Shown piece by piece: positions 1-10,852 of a stretch of DNA of 64,000 nucleotides. The first letter of the stretch is position 1. Each line of letters starts with the position of its first letter. The notes below the pieces were generated by a model. It was not told where the DNA came from. It searched no databases and was given only the letters and a program-made list of their open reading frames with translations. A program made the position numbers and the translations under genes. The stretch is taken from the NCBI GenBank assembly GCA_033977485.1, contig CM066993.1, forward strand, positions 33,148,501 to 33,212,500. The letters are read 5' to 3'. Origin of the DNA: Hydrangea macrophylla (lineage: Eukaryota; Streptophyta; Magnoliopsida; Cornales; Hydrangeaceae).

Positions 1-545
1 ATGTAGATGTAGAGATAGTTGAGGATTGGGATATCGGAGTGCTAGTCGGAGATCTTGTAGCACTAGTTGAGGATGCTCCCCTTTAAGAGATGGATATCGT
101 TTCAGAGGATGAGGCACCACCAACAGGATCAGACACTGACAATTTTTGAGTCAAGATTTGGAGGGGATTTAGTTTTTGCTAGATTATATCAAGACATGTT
201 GTACGTCCATATGATTTTTGGAGCTTGAGAGATAGCTATTTGACCATAGCTTTATATAGATATTATCAGTAGTAGTAGTTTTGTAAATAACTGACCTTAG
301 TACTGTATTAGCCTATGTCCATATGGTACACAGTTTGACTAGTGTGTACTATGTGGTACATCTTTTGATATATATATATATATACAAGCAGCACTTTTGA
401 TATTGATTGTATGTTTGAATGATTTATGCTGATTAGTAAAACTGTTAGTTCTTGTTGCTTCTCGCTCTATCTTGATTTCATTTCTATAAGATGACTTTCC
501 GTTAATCAATATGTCTCTTGTAGTTACACAACACACATTATCACT
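1..545. other. Unassigned flank upstream of the Del-type gag
   Basis: No gene is recognised here. A short acidic reading frame runs from about position 3 to a TGA at 147-149, with one in-frame TAA at 93-95; it looks like the decayed tail of a coding region, but I cannot name it. A (TA)n microsatellite lies at about 368-384. The rest is AT-rich and probably belongs to the leader or LTR of the gypsy element that follows, but I found no LTR end or primer-binding site to prove it. Confidence 0.4.
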
Positions 546-1700
546 ATGGTTAGACCGAGGAATCAACCACAATTAGGAGCCCTTATTCCAGAAGGCATGG
601 ATCCAACGGGCATTTTTGAAGCCTTCATGCAGAGGATGGAACATGTGGGAGATACTTATAACCACTCTACTCACCAGAGACCTGTTGCACCACCACCACT
701 AAGACAGACTAGTGATAAGTTACTCGAACTTTTTCGTGGACTTTGTCCAAAAATTTGACGGATTGACAGAGCCATGGAAGGTGGAACAATGGATACGGGA
801 AATGGAATTGATTTTTAAAGTTTTGGAATGTACTAAGCAAGATAAACGTTGTCTTGCCACATTTTAGCTTACGTACGCTGCCGCAGATTGGTGGGAACTT
901 GAAAGAGCTACAATAGGATCTAAAGCTGCACAAAGAATGCCTTGGGGGATATTCTGGGAAGGATTTTTGAAAAAGTACTTCCCATAAGATAAGAGAGATC
1001 AATAGGAGAGGAACTTTCTCAGTCTTGTCCAAGGAGGATGGACTGTATGGGAATACACGAGGCAGTTTGAGCGTCTATCTCAATTTGCCCAACATATGAT
1101 AGATACCCCATAGAAGAAGGTAAAGAGATTTCACCAAGGATTGAATCCCCACCTCAGACATATGATGGTTGGTCATCTGAATCAGTCGTTTAAGGGGATT
1201 GTCAGATTTGTTGCAAGGTTGGAAAAGGATGCTTATCTAGCACAGCGACCATGGATAAATTGATCTCAGTCATCAAAAGGTTTTCAACAGCGGAGTTTCT
1301 AGAACTAACCACCAAGAAATACCCAGGGTTAGATACCTCAGGGTAATTTTCAAGGGAACAAGCATAGCTGGGAAGGAACTAGGAAGCCTCACCAGGGTTA
1401 TCCTCGACCCCAACAATACCGCAAGCAGGGACCGCAGCCTCAGATACTTCTAATAGCCCCGCTAACCAATAATGGAGGGTGTTTTAATTGTAGAAAGCCA
1501 GGGTACATTGCCAAGTTCTGCACAGCCCCCTGGGTTAATCGCCAAAATCTGCCAAAATTACAACAAGCTAGGACATTTGAGCAGGGATTGTCGTGCACCT
1601 CGCGGAGGGTATTATAGGGCACCAGTTCAGGGGATACAAGGACCCCTAGATCAGACAAGGATGAATGCCCTCATTCCCATAGAAAGCAGGCTTTAATGCT
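546..1700 (+). pseudogene. Broken gag of the Del-type element
   Basis: Gag would form the particle that packages the element's RNA. The frame opens at the ATG at 546 and gives about 70 residues before a frameshift. Matching gag sequence (W-rich segment, then a QFERLSQFA-like segment) continues in other frames to about 1250. Two zinc knuckles follow near 1475-1600. Both are damaged: the first reads CFNCRKPGYIAKFC with His replaced by Tyr, and the second CQNYNKLGHLSRDC with the second Cys replaced by Tyr. Stops within the gag match include TAG at about 867. The product cannot be made in one piece. Confidence 0.8.
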
Positions 1701-3129
1701 GATGAGCAGCAACATTTAGAAGGTCCACTTGTACTCTTTCATAGTTCAGTTAAAGCTTTTTTTTATACTAGAGCTATACATTCATTTATTGCTGTTAAGA
1801 TTGTGCGTCAGTTGGGTTTAGAACCCCAGGCACTTGAGCCAGCACTTAATGTTGTACCGCACAAATGGAGATGTTGGAACAGAAAAAGCAAGTTTAGGAA
1901 CTCAAATATTTGGGATTTGTTCGCCCAAGTACATCACCTTGGGGAGCACCAGTTCTATTTGTAAAGAAGAAGGACAGAACGCTTTGATTCTGTATAGACT
2001 ACAGGGAATTAAAAAGGTTACGATCAAGAATGGGTATCCACTTCCGAAGATAGATGATCTATTTGACTAGTTATAAGGATCAAGGATCTTTTTAAAGATT
2101 GATCTAGATTCGGGATATCATCACCTATTGGTTCGAACAGAGGATGTGACGAAGACTATATTCAGGATAAGATATGGGCATTATGAGTTTCTAGTTATGC
2201 CTTTTGGATTGATGAATGCGCCAGCAGTATTTATAGACTTAATGAATAGAGAATTCAGACTATATCTAGATTAATTCTTTATAGTGTTCATTGATGACAT
2301 ACTAATCTACTCCAAGACGGAGAAAGATCATGAGGAACACTTATATGTTGCTTTACAAATGCTTCAAGATAGTAAGTTGTATGCCAAGTTCAGCAAGTGT
2401 GAATTTTGTTTACAGGAGGTCAAATTCTTGGGACATGTTATATCTCAAGATGGTATCTCTGTGGACTCATCTAAGATTGATGCATTCTTAAGCTGGAATA
2501 GACCAACCTACAGAGGTTAGAAGTTTTCTTGTCCAAGCAGGATATTATCGAAGATTTGTCGAAGGATTCTCCAAGATTGCAAGATCTTTAACGAATTTGA
2601 AAAGAAAGGAGATAAAGTATGAATGGATAGAAAAGCATGAGAATGAATTTCAAGAGTTAAAGGAAAGATTGACTTCTGCACTAGTACTCGCGATACCTAA
2701 GAATGGAGAAAGGTATGTGATCTATAGTGATGCATCGCACCAAGGACTGGGTTGTATACTTATGCAGGACAGGAATGTCATTACATATAAATCCAGACAG
2801 TTGAAGGTACATAAGAAGAACTATCCTATGCATGATTTGGAATTGGCAGCATTAGTGTTTGTATTAAAGATTTAGAGACACTATCTCTATGGAAAAAAGT
2901 TTGATATATTTTCCCATCATAAGAGCTTGAAGTATTTGTTCTCTCAAAAGGAATTTAACATGTGACAATGAAGATGGATGAAGTTGCTCAGAGACTATGA
3001 CTTTTCATTCCAATACCATGCAGGTAAAGTGAATGTCGTAGCAGATGCTTTGAACCGTCGGCCTCGATTAGTGATCCATGCATTATTAATTCGAGAATAG
3101 CAAGCATTGGAAGTGTTAGCTGAATTTGA
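1701..3129 (+). pseudogene. Broken protease, reverse transcriptase and RNase H of the Del-type element
   Basis: The protease remnant (about 1700-1850) keeps its surroundings, but the expected catalytic DTGA/DSGA reads YTRA. Reverse transcriptase runs from about 1880 to 2520, with the motifs [35 protein letters not shown] and the catalytic [10 protein letters not shown] near 2284-2313. RNase H starts near 2640 with [10 protein letters not shown] and continues through [15 protein letters not shown] at about 3010-3060. Several stops (for example TAG at 2068-2070 and 2518-2520) and at least two frame changes break the frame. The 3' end of this segment abuts the hAT insertion. Confidence 0.85.
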
Positions 3130-3137
3130 CCTTCAAC
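3130..3137. repeat. Left target-site duplication of the hAT element (CCTTCAAC)
   Basis: The eight bases CCTTCAAC directly before the left terminal inverted repeat recur exactly at 3696-3703. An 8-bp duplication is the hallmark of hAT transposases. Confidence 0.95.
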
Positions 3138-3695
3138 TAGGGATGGCAACGGGGCGGGTATGGGACGGGGCCCCCATACCCCACCCCTGCCCCGGTTAAC
3201 TAAACACTCCTCCCGCCCCCGCCCCCGCCCCTGCCCCGCCCCGCTTGGTCTCTCTTCCTGACCCCGCCCCCGCCCCGCACCACCGTCGGGCTACCCCGCC
3301 CCGCCCCTCCCCGCCCCGCCCCGCCCTGCCCCGCCCCGCCCCGGTTAAGAGTTAAAAATTTTATACAAAAAAAAAGTAAACAAATCAAATGGCCCTCTTT
3401 TAAATGCATTTCCTATTCAAATTAGATGTAAAAGGATTCTAAATATTAAATTTCTCAAGGAGTATTTATAAGGAGTATTTATACTCCAATGATAAACGAG
3501 GGCATTAGTGTAATTTCTAGGCATAATCAGGGAGGGTTCGGGTTTTTTGACCCTACCCCCGACCCCGACCCCGACCCGAACCCGACTCGGGTTATAAAGA
3601 ACTCCCCCATACCCGCCCCTAACCCTATTAAGCCCCCCCATACCCTACCTATTAGGGGCGGGGAACCCGGAAAACCCACCCCATTGCCATCCCTA
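3138..3695. mobile_element. Non-autonomous hAT (Ac-like) DNA transposon, 558 bp
   Basis: The ends are inverted: TAGGGATGGCAA at 3138-3149 and TTGCCATCCCTA at 3684-3695. The insertion is flanked by a perfect 8-bp duplication, and removing it joins the two halves of the Del-type element. The TAGGGATG start is that of the Ac branch of hAT elements. It encodes no transposase, so it must have been moved in trans. Both subterminal regions (about 3150-3350 and 3545-3670) are extremely GC-rich, made of repeated CCCCGCCCC and GACCCC blocks, in sharp contrast to the AT-rich centre (about 3355-3530). Long apparent reading frames inside are low-complexity artefacts of these blocks. Confidence 0.93.
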
Positions 3696-3703
3696 CCTTC
3701 AAC
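3696..3703. repeat. Right target-site duplication of the hAT element (CCTTCAAC)
   Basis: Exact copy of 3130-3137, directly after the right terminal inverted repeat. Confidence 0.95.
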
Positions 3704-5111
3704 TAGTAGAAGCAATGGAAGGACAACATCTGGGATGTCTTATGGTACAATCAACTCTGATCAGTCATATCATAGAAGTTCAATAGATAACAGAAGATTT
3801 GAAGCTATGGTTCACAAAGATGTCAACAAAAAAACCAAAGGTTTAGAGTGTTGGTATATTTGGAGCCTTACAATGTAAAGGTAAACTTTGTGTGCTTGAT
3901 GAAAAATATCTCCTAAATGAAATATTGGATGAAGCACATAAGATGAATGAATCTTCATGCTAGAGGTACAAAGATGTACAAGGACTTGAGGAGGAACATC
4001 TGGTGGGAAGGAATGAAGCGAGAAGTAGTCGAGTATGTATCTCAGTGTCTTACTTGTAAGCAAGCAAAGGCAAAACATCAAAAACCACCTAGACTTCTAT
4101 AGCCGTTACCAATTCCCCAATGGAAATAGGAACACATAACCATGGATTCGTGGTAGGTCTACCGAAGTTACAGCAGAACCACGACGCTATTTGGGTGATT
4201 GTGGATCAACTTACAAAGACTGCACATTTTATCGCCTACAACATGACATATCCAGTGGAACGTTTGAGCTGGATGTACCTACAGCAAGTTATACGACTGC
4301 ACGGTGTATCTATTTCTATCGTGTCAGATCAAAATTTGCGCTCTTCTATAGAATTCTAAAAAAGTCTCCACACAGTGATAGGAATTACACTGAACTTGAG
4401 TTCAGCTTTTCATCCACAGACCGACAGATAGACTAAACGAGTCAATCAAGTGATGGAAGATATGCTACGATCTTACGTTATAGATTTTGACAGTTCTTGG
4501 GAGACGCACCTACCGTTGATCCAGTTCGCCTACAACAATAGTTGCCATACGAGTATAGGGATGGCATTGTTTGAAGCTTTATACGGAAGACCTTGCCGAT
4601 CGCCGCTATATTGGGCCAAAGTCAGAGATACTCAACTTCTTGGGCCAGATATGGTACGAAAAACAAGCAAGAAGATTCATATCATATGTGAGAAGAACAA
4701 AACAGCTCAGACCCAACACAAAAGTTATGCCGACAAGCGACGGAAAAATCTAGAATTTGTAGGAGATCACGTGCTACTCAAGGTTTCACCTATTCGAGGC
4801 ATCGTCATATTTGGTCAGAAGAGAGGCAAGCTATCACCACGATTCATTGGACCATCGTCAGATTGAGTCCACATCAATATGCTGAAAAAGTGTGCCCATA
4901 ACCCAGTGCACGAGATCAACTTCAAAGACATTGAGGTCAATGGCAAAGTTATGTTTAACAAAGGACTAGTATAAATTCTAGATCGAGGGATCAAGAAACT
5001 TAGGAATAAGGAAATTCCGTTGGTGAAGATTCAGTGGAAGCATCATGATAAAGGAGAAGCTTCGTGAGAGCTGGAGTCAAAGATGAGAAAGAAGTTTCCA
5101 TTTTTGCTTTA
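3704..5111 (+). pseudogene. Broken integrase and chromodomain-like tail of the Del-type element
   Basis: This would insert the cDNA into the genome. The zinc-binding start is degraded (about 3890-4080). The catalytic core is recognisable from about 4120: THNHGFVVGLPK, then HDAIWVIVDQLTKTAHF and a VSIVSDQN-like segment, then the part from about 4450 with DSSWETHLPLIQFAYNNS and ALYGRPCRSPLYW. After 4860 the C-terminal region reads INFKDIEVNG, then ILDRGIKKLRNKEIPLVKIQW, which is the chromodomain-type end of Del/Tekay elements. Frameshifts near 4350-4450 and stops near 4864 and 4971 inactivate it. Confidence 0.82.
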
Positions 5112-5402
5112 ACTCTGCTACTTCTGATTTTTAGGATGAAACATTTTAATAATTGGTGGATGATGTAATACGCTGTGTATAAATAATGAATGAGATTCTG
5201 TATACTTCCCTTAATCATACTTAAAGTTTCACTTTCAATTGATCGAGCATGTTTCGAACAATCGAGAATTTCTTTCTTCAATCGATCGAACTCCTTTTAA
5301 GCCATCGAAACCCTGCTGACATGAATTTATAATTGTTTCCTTTTTCAATTGAATTGGTCATGATCGATCGAACCTGGCCAATCTGCTCTCAAGCGATCGA
5401 GC
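5112..5402. other. AT-rich spacer with CGATCGAA motifs between the gypsy and copia fragments
   Basis: There is no gene. The first 100 bases may be the 3' untranslated end of the Del-type element. From about 5235 to 5400 several copies of CGATCGAA-type motifs occur (near 5280, 5362 and 5394). This motif also clusters in the LTRs of the Athila-like element further right, although the surrounding sequence differs. Confidence 0.5.
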
Positions 5403-6267
5403 ACTATTATTAGTAAAACCGATAAATACACAATCTATGGTCTTAGGTCCTAGCTTTGTTCATTTAGGGAGCGGAACTTGTACCTTAGCTAGACACCCCC
5501 ACACTTTGAGCTTTTATACGAGGGTACTCTAACTTTTTAAACTTCATAAGGAGGCTTTCTAGTCTTCTTATGTGGAATTCTATTAAGAATGACATTGGCC
5601 GTAAGAATGGCATCATCCCACAAGTTGTGTGGCACTTTCGAGCTATTTAACATAGCATTTGCCATTTCCTTGAGGGTTCGATTCTTCCTCTCGGCTACAC
5701 CATTTTGTTGTGGTGTATACGGCACAATTGTTTCATGAATAATCCCATTATTAGCACAATACTCAGCTAGTGGAGTTGAATCATATTCATTTCCTCTATC
5801 CTATCTAAATCGTTTTATTGTTCTAGATAATTGATTTTCAATTTCAGCTCTATACGTCTTAAACATATCCATTTTTTATCTTTAGAACTAAGTAAGTAAA
5901 CATAACAATGTCTACTACTATCATCTATAAATGTAACAAAGCATTTCTTTCCATCTCTTGTTGGAGTTAGTTTTAAATCACATAAGTCGGTATGAATTAA
6001 GTCTAGTAACTCACTTGTTCTATCTATGGATTTAAATGGCTTTCTAGCAAATTTTTATTCTACACATGTTTCACATATATGTGCTTTGTCAATTTCAAAT
6101 TTAGGCAACAATCCAAGATTAATCATTTTATGCATGTATTTGAAATTCACATGTCCTAATCTAGAATGCCACAAAGAACATAACTCAACAATATAAGAAG
6201 AAGCTGTAGCGTTCTCATTAATAATAATTTTAAGAGTACAATTGATCTTGAAGAGCCTTTCATTCAT
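5403..6267 (-). pseudogene. Broken copia GAG-pre-integrase and integrase
   Basis: The His/Cys zinc region is in the segment 6055-6267 (LWHSRLGHVNFKYMHKM, then HICETCVE). Downstream on the minus strand, matches to the integrase core follow: a DLIHTDLCDLK-like first Asp, CYVYLLSSKDK, a DRGNEYDS-like second Asp near 5790, and PYTPQQNGVAERKNRTLKEM with the catalytic Glu (5650-5725). Stops and frameshifts at about 5880 and 5810 break it. The last recognisable bases are at about 5403, where an unrelated CGATCGAA-rich sequence begins. Confidence 0.82.
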
Positions 6268-6561
6268 ACATACATTCCTCCTTTAATTAAAACAAACTTA
6301 TCGGATTCAAAGACAAGCTTGAATCCTTTCTTACTAAGCATAGCACTTGAAACCAAATTCTTACGAATTCCAGAAATATGCAATACATCCAAAACAGTCA
6401 TTTCCTTTCTGGGAAGTGAACTTTATAACCACATTGCCTTTACCTTCAACGGTCGCAATGGCGGCATTTCCCATATAAAGCCTCCCACTACCATTTGACT
6501 TTGTGTAGGTAAAAAATATGTTTCGATCCTCACAAATGTGCTTGGTAGCCCTGGTATCCAT
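6268..6561 (-). pseudogene. Copia aspartic protease remnant
   Basis: The segment 6361-6561 begins MDTRATKHICEDRNIFF, where functional copies usually read D-S/T-G-A-T; here the glycine is replaced by arginine (DTRAT), so the active site is probably dead. It continues with the usual RLYMGNAAIATVEGKGNV segment and then falls out of frame. It lies between the gag and integrase parts of the same minus-strand copia fragment. Confidence 0.75.
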
Positions 6562-7290
6562 CTACTAACCTTTTGAGTCGATTACAACACAAGACTCCAT
6601 GATTACTGCCGCAAGATCGTCGATGTCCATCATGTTAGCTTGGTTAGGCTTCTTGTTCCCATTTGTTCCTTTCTTATGATGACATTCGCTAGCACGATGT
6701 TCGGGTATTCCACATTCCCAACAATTCACTTTTATATTCTTGGGATCTCGGTCCTTTGACCCATTGTATGTAGACTTCCTTTTGCCTACCTTATTCTTAG
6801 ACTTAGAAATGGGTTTTGAGGACTCACCTTCAACGAGATTAGCTTTTAGTTCCGAAGTACCTTGTTGCCCCTTCTTGTCTCCCTTGCGGTTATCTTCTAT
6901 AATTCTCAAACAGACCACCAAATCCTCCATCAAAAGTTCCTTACGCTTGTGCTTGAGATAACTTTTGAATTCTTTCCACAAAGGTGGCAACTTCTCAATT
7001 ACGGATGCCACTTGAAACGGTTCACTAATTGCCATCCCCTCTAAGATGATTTGATTGATTATCACTTGAATCTCTTCCAATTGCTTGACCACCAGAATTG
7101 AGTCCACCATTTTAAAATCTAAAAAACTGCCCATAATGAACTTCTTTGTGCCGACATCTTCGGTCTTGTATTTTTTCTCCAAGGATTCCTATAATTCTTT
7201 GGCCGTAGTGATAGTCGAATAGACATTGTTGAGAACATCTTCTAGCCCATTTAGTATATAATTACAACATAGAAAATTGGAATGGTTCCA
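6562..7290 (-). pseudogene. Copia gag remnant with zinc knuckle
   Basis: The open part is 6565-7182 (205 residues). It has the copia gag core (KKYKTEDVGTKKFIMGSFLD, then VASVIEKLPPLWKEFKSYLKH) and one intact CCHC knuckle, CWECGIPEHRASEC, followed by basic residues. Upstream, a TAG-type stop separates it from NGLEDVLNNVYSTITTAKEL (to about 7260), so the N-terminal third is damaged and then missing. Its role would be nucleocapsid formation. It is not functional as it stands, because the frame starts in the middle of the domain. Confidence 0.8.
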
Positions 7291-7350
7291 TGCTTCCAAT
7301 GAAGATGGCAAATGATGTTCTCTACAACATAGAAAATCGGAATGGTTCCA
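7262..7350. repeat. Short direct duplication at the copia junction
   Basis: A 28-base segment starting ACAACATAGAAAATTGGAAT occurs at about 7264-7291 and again, with one change, at about 7324-7351. It sits exactly where recognisable copia sequence ends and the tandem arrays begin, so it may mark a repair or slippage event. Confidence 0.7.
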
Positions 7351-7364
7351 TCGCAATGGTTCTC

Positions 7365-8440
7365 GAATTGACTCTCGATTTTGAAAATTGAAATTCTTCT
7401 GAGTCAAATTGACTCTGATGTTGTAAATTGGAATTTTTGTTGAGTCGAATTGACTCTGATTTTGAAATTTGAGATTCTTGTTGAGTCGAATTGACTTCGA
7501 TTTTAGAAATTTGAAATTTCTTGTTGAATTGACACCGGCTTTGTGAATTGAAATTTCTTGTTGATTTGACTCCAATTTTAAAATTTGAATTTTGTTGAGT
7601 TTGATTGACTCCCGATTTTAGAAATCGAATTGAATTAAGTCTGATTGACTCCCAACTTTGTGAAACAAAAATTATTCGAGTTTGATTGACTCCCAATTTT
7701 GTGAAACAGGAGTTACTTTAGTCCAATCGACTCCTAATTTTGTGAAACAGAACTATTTAAGTCCAATTGACTTTTGATTTGGTGAAATTGAATTTATCTG
7801 ACTCCTAATTTTGGAATTTGAATTGAATTGAATTGAGTCTAATAGATTCCCAATTTCAAAAAATTGAAGAGAATTGAATTGAATTGAGTCTGACTGACTC
7901 ATAATTTCAAAAATTGAATTGATTTAAGTTGAACAGAGTCTGATTGACTCCCAATTTTAAAAAAATTAAATTTATTTAAGTTGAATTGAGTCTGATTGAC
8001 TACCAAATTCAAAAATTGAAGAGAATTAAATTGAATTGAGTCTGACTGACTCCCAATTTAAAAAATTGGATTGATTTAAGTTGGATAGAGTCTGATTGAC
8101 TCCCAATTTAAAAAAAAATTTGAAGAGAATTGAATTGAGTTGAGTCTGACTGACTCCCAATTTTAAAATTTGAATTGATTTAAGTTGAATTAAGTCTGAT
8201 TGACTCCCAATTTCAAAAATTGAAGAGAATTGAATTTAATTGAGTCTGACTAACTCCCAATTTCAAGAATTGAATTGATTTAAGTTGGATTGAGTCTGAT
8301 TGACTCCTGATTTTAGGAAAGTGAGTTGAATTGAGTCTGATTGACTCCTGATTTTAGGAAAGTGAAATGAATTGACTCTGATTGATTCTCGATCAAAGAA
8401 ATTTTAGTAGATTGAGTCTGGTTGACTCCTGATCTCAGAA
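7365..8440. repeat. Degenerate tandem array built on GAGTC-N5-GACTC (left copy)
   Basis: Units of roughly 45-50 bp repeat with the core GAGTCTGATTGACTCCCAAT and spacers rich in AATTGAATTG. Each core is an inverted repeat (GAGTC and GACTC with a five-base loop), often followed by CAATTT/AAATTG around a three-base loop. The block is collinear with 61280-62352, unit by unit, so the two arrays are copies of one ancestral array and not independent expansions. No reading frame here looks like a protein. Confidence 0.85.
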
Positions 8441-9575
8441 GTGTGGGGACATAACGGATTTATGTTCTCAGTCTTTGTAATGGATTTGCGTTGACCTGTT
8501 CGGGAGTGTAAAGGATTTGTATTCTCGATCTTCATAACGGATTTGCGTTGATCAAATTTGGGGACATAACGAATTTATGTTCTCTGTCCTCATATGGATT
8601 TACGTTGACCTATATAGGAATATGACGAATTTATATTCTCGGCCTCGCAATGGATTTGCATTCTCGGTCCTCGTAACAGATTTGTGTTGATCAAAAGTTG
8701 GGAATATAACGGATTTATATTATAGGTCCTTGCAACGGATTTGCTTGATCAAATGTTGGGAATATAACGGATTTGCATTCTCAGACCGCGTAACGGATTT
8801 GCATTGATCAAAAGTTGGGAATGTAACGGATTTATATTCTCCGTCCTAGAGTTGCATTGATCAAATGTTGGGAATGCAACGGATTTTCATTCTTGGTCCT
8901 CGCAACGAATTTGCGTTGATCAAAAGTTGGGAACATAACAGATTTGCATATCGATCTTCATAACGGTTTTGTGTTGATTAAAAGTTGAGGGTGCAACAGA
9001 TTTGTATCCTCGGTCCTTATAACGGATTTGCGTTGACCTATTTTGGGAATATAAGAGATTTGCATTCTCGATCCTCATAACGGACTTACGTTGGCCTGTA
9101 TGAGGATATAACAGATTTGTATTCTCGATCCTCGCAATGAATTTGCATTGATCAAAAGTTAGGGGTGTAACAGATTTGGATCCTCGATCCTCGTAACAGA
9201 TTTACGTTGACCTATTTTGGGAATGTAATGGATTTGCATTCTCGACCCACGTAATAGACTTGCGTTGGCCTCTTTGAGGATATAACTAATTTATATTCTC
9301 AATCCTCATAATGGATTAGCATTGATCAAAAGTTACGAATGTAACGGATTTGCATCCTCGGTGCTTGTAACGAATTTATGATGACCTGTTTTGGGAATGT
9401 GTAATGGATTTGCATTCTCGGCCCTCGTAACGAACTTGCGTTGGCCTGTTTGAGGATATAACAGATTTATATTCTCGATCCTCGCAATGAATTTGTGTTG
9501 ATCAAGAGTTTGGGGTGTAACGGATTTGCATCCTCAGTCCTCGTAACAGATTTACGATGGCCTCGGTCCTCAGTC
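8441..9575. repeat. Tandem array with CGGAT-loop inverted repeats (left copy)
   Basis: About 60-bp units contain GGGAATGTAACGGATTTGCA followed by a similar second dyad and TTGATCAAAAGTTG. Each half-unit is an inverted repeat around CGGAT. The array is collinear with 62360-63400 and related to the 60-bp array of element B at 56132-56900. It ends near 9575, where leader-type sequence of a Tat element starts without an intervening LTR. Confidence 0.85.
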
Positions 9576-9794
9576 TGGCCATCTAAAGAGAACTGTTTTC
9601 AAATGAAGTTCAAAGCAAAATTTTAATCCAATCACCTTTTGTTGAGAAATGATTAAACATCCTCATTCTCAAAGACTTCTCAAGGATTATTTTCCAAATG
9701 AATTTTCAAAACTTTTCAAAATGTCCAAGCTTCAAAAGGGAAATAAGGATCACAATGAAAGGAGAAATTAGCACACTTAACGTGGGTGAGGATT
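9576..9794 (+). other. Piece of element C: Tat leader, left of insertion A
   Basis: This segment matches the leader of element B (about 47650-47895), including CAATCACCTTTTGTTGAGAA and GGATCACAATGAAAGGAGAA and the phrase around GTGGGTGAGGAT. The same leader resumes after element A at 37386. It is therefore part of an older Tat element (C) into which A inserted. It has no reading frame. Confidence 0.8.
9790..9794. repeat. Target-site duplication GGATT of element A (left)
   Basis: The five bases before the 5' LTR of A are GGATT; the same five follow its 3' LTR at 37381-37385. Confidence 0.93.
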
Positions 9795-10844
9795 TGTAGA
9801 CACCCCATTTTGTCGGCTATCAGATTTAGAAGACTCATATCTTGGTGGCTCACAATGATCGTAAAAGACTCAAAAGGACTCCTGGAAATCAGCTCTATCT
9901 CTCAGAATGCTCCGATTGACCAAAATGCCCCTGAAAGCCCGAAGACACCCAGATTTGATCCCAAAGTTCTAAAAACATGCTATGTCGTAAGAAAAATGAT
10001 AAAATGAGTTTATAAGGAAAACCAGAAGAAATCATCAGCTCCCAGAGACCTCCGGAAGTTCCGGAAGTTCCCCGAAAGTCCCCGTTGACCGGTTTGACCA
10101 AGGTTTGACCAGGTTTAACCAGAGTTTGACAAAGTTTGACCAAGTTTGACCGAAATCATCCGAATTCACCGGAATCATTAGAAAAGTATTAAAATGAGTT
10201 TTAAAAGAGAATCGAGTAAAAACGTCGGCTCCTGGGAGCTCCCGGAGGTTCCCAGGACTTCCAGGGAATCCCAGGTTTGACCAGTTTGACCAAGATTTGA
10301 CTTTGGAATCGGGGCACTGAGACAATTTTCAAATATTTTTCATGTATACTAGAGGTTAATAGCTTTCCAACGGTATATCGCACATAATTTCTGGATTTAA
10401 AACGAATTTATTATGAATTTCCAAAGCCGAAAAAGGTGATCAAATCAACTTTTATCGCGAATTCCGTAAAACTTTTCAAAGTAACCTATCCCCGAACTAT
10501 TTTTTTATGTAAAGTAGACTCCATTACCTTTCCAACGGTATATCACAACCTCAATTTGGAGTTCGTACACATTTTCTGTGAATTTCGGACGAAATAGGGT
10601 CTTTTCGCGAATACCGGAACCTCAGGGGGCCTAAATAGCATTATCTGGACGAAGGAGGAGCAGTGCCGCCGCGGCACTGGTCCAGTGCCGCCATGGCACT
10701 CCCCTCCAGAATAGTGTTTTTTTGTAATTTTTCTTGGGGATTCATTTTGATTAATTAAAAACCAAAACAACATAGTTTTATGATTTCAGATGTTTGGAGC
10801 CAATGGGAATACTTTCTAAATCCCAAAACCACCCCAAGTTGGCC

Positions 10845-10852
10845 TATTTAAA
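10845..10852 (+). promoter_or_regulatory. TATA-like box of the 5' LTR of A
   Basis: TATTTAAA follows a C/G-rich stretch and is conserved in the other LTR at 35174-35181. Transcription would start roughly 30 bases downstream. Position and conservation are the only evidence. Confidence 0.55.

Larger units (their letters stand above)
546..5111 (+). mobile_element. Degenerate Ty3/gypsy retrotransposon, Del/Tekay (chromovirus) type
   Basis: The order gag, protease remnant, reverse transcriptase, RNase H, integrase, then a chromodomain-like tail (about 4900-5111) is that of a plant chromovirus. The matches are collinear but broken by many stops and frame changes, so the copy is old. Neither LTR nor a primer-binding site was recognised, so the outer limits are those of recognisable coding sequence. 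The element is interrupted at 3138-3695 by a hAT insertion that left an 8-bp duplication. Assignment to Del/Tekay rests on the style of the gag and the C-terminal region and is an inference. Confidence 0.85.
5403..7290 (-). mobile_element. Truncated Ty1/copia retrotransposon fragment, minus strand
   Basis: Read on the minus strand, the order is gag, protease, GAG-pre-integrase, integrase core, which is the copia order. The fragment stops abruptly at about 5403 inside the region after the integrase core (LGPKTIDCVFIGF is the last clear match). Reverse transcriptase, RNase H and both LTRs are therefore missing. At the other end the N-terminal part of gag is lost near 7270-7290. Stops and frame changes occur throughout. 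Confidence 0.85.

Noticed and set aside
3200..3878. Several overlapping 60-130 residue frames rich in Gly, Arg and Pro
   Set aside because: They are translations of the CCCCGCCCC and GACCCC blocks of the hAT element on both strands. Low complexity, no domain, explained by base composition.
7365..9575. CRISPR-like pattern of repeats and spacers
   Set aside because: Units are degenerate and the spacers are homologous to each other. There are no cas genes and the setting is a plant retrotransposon.
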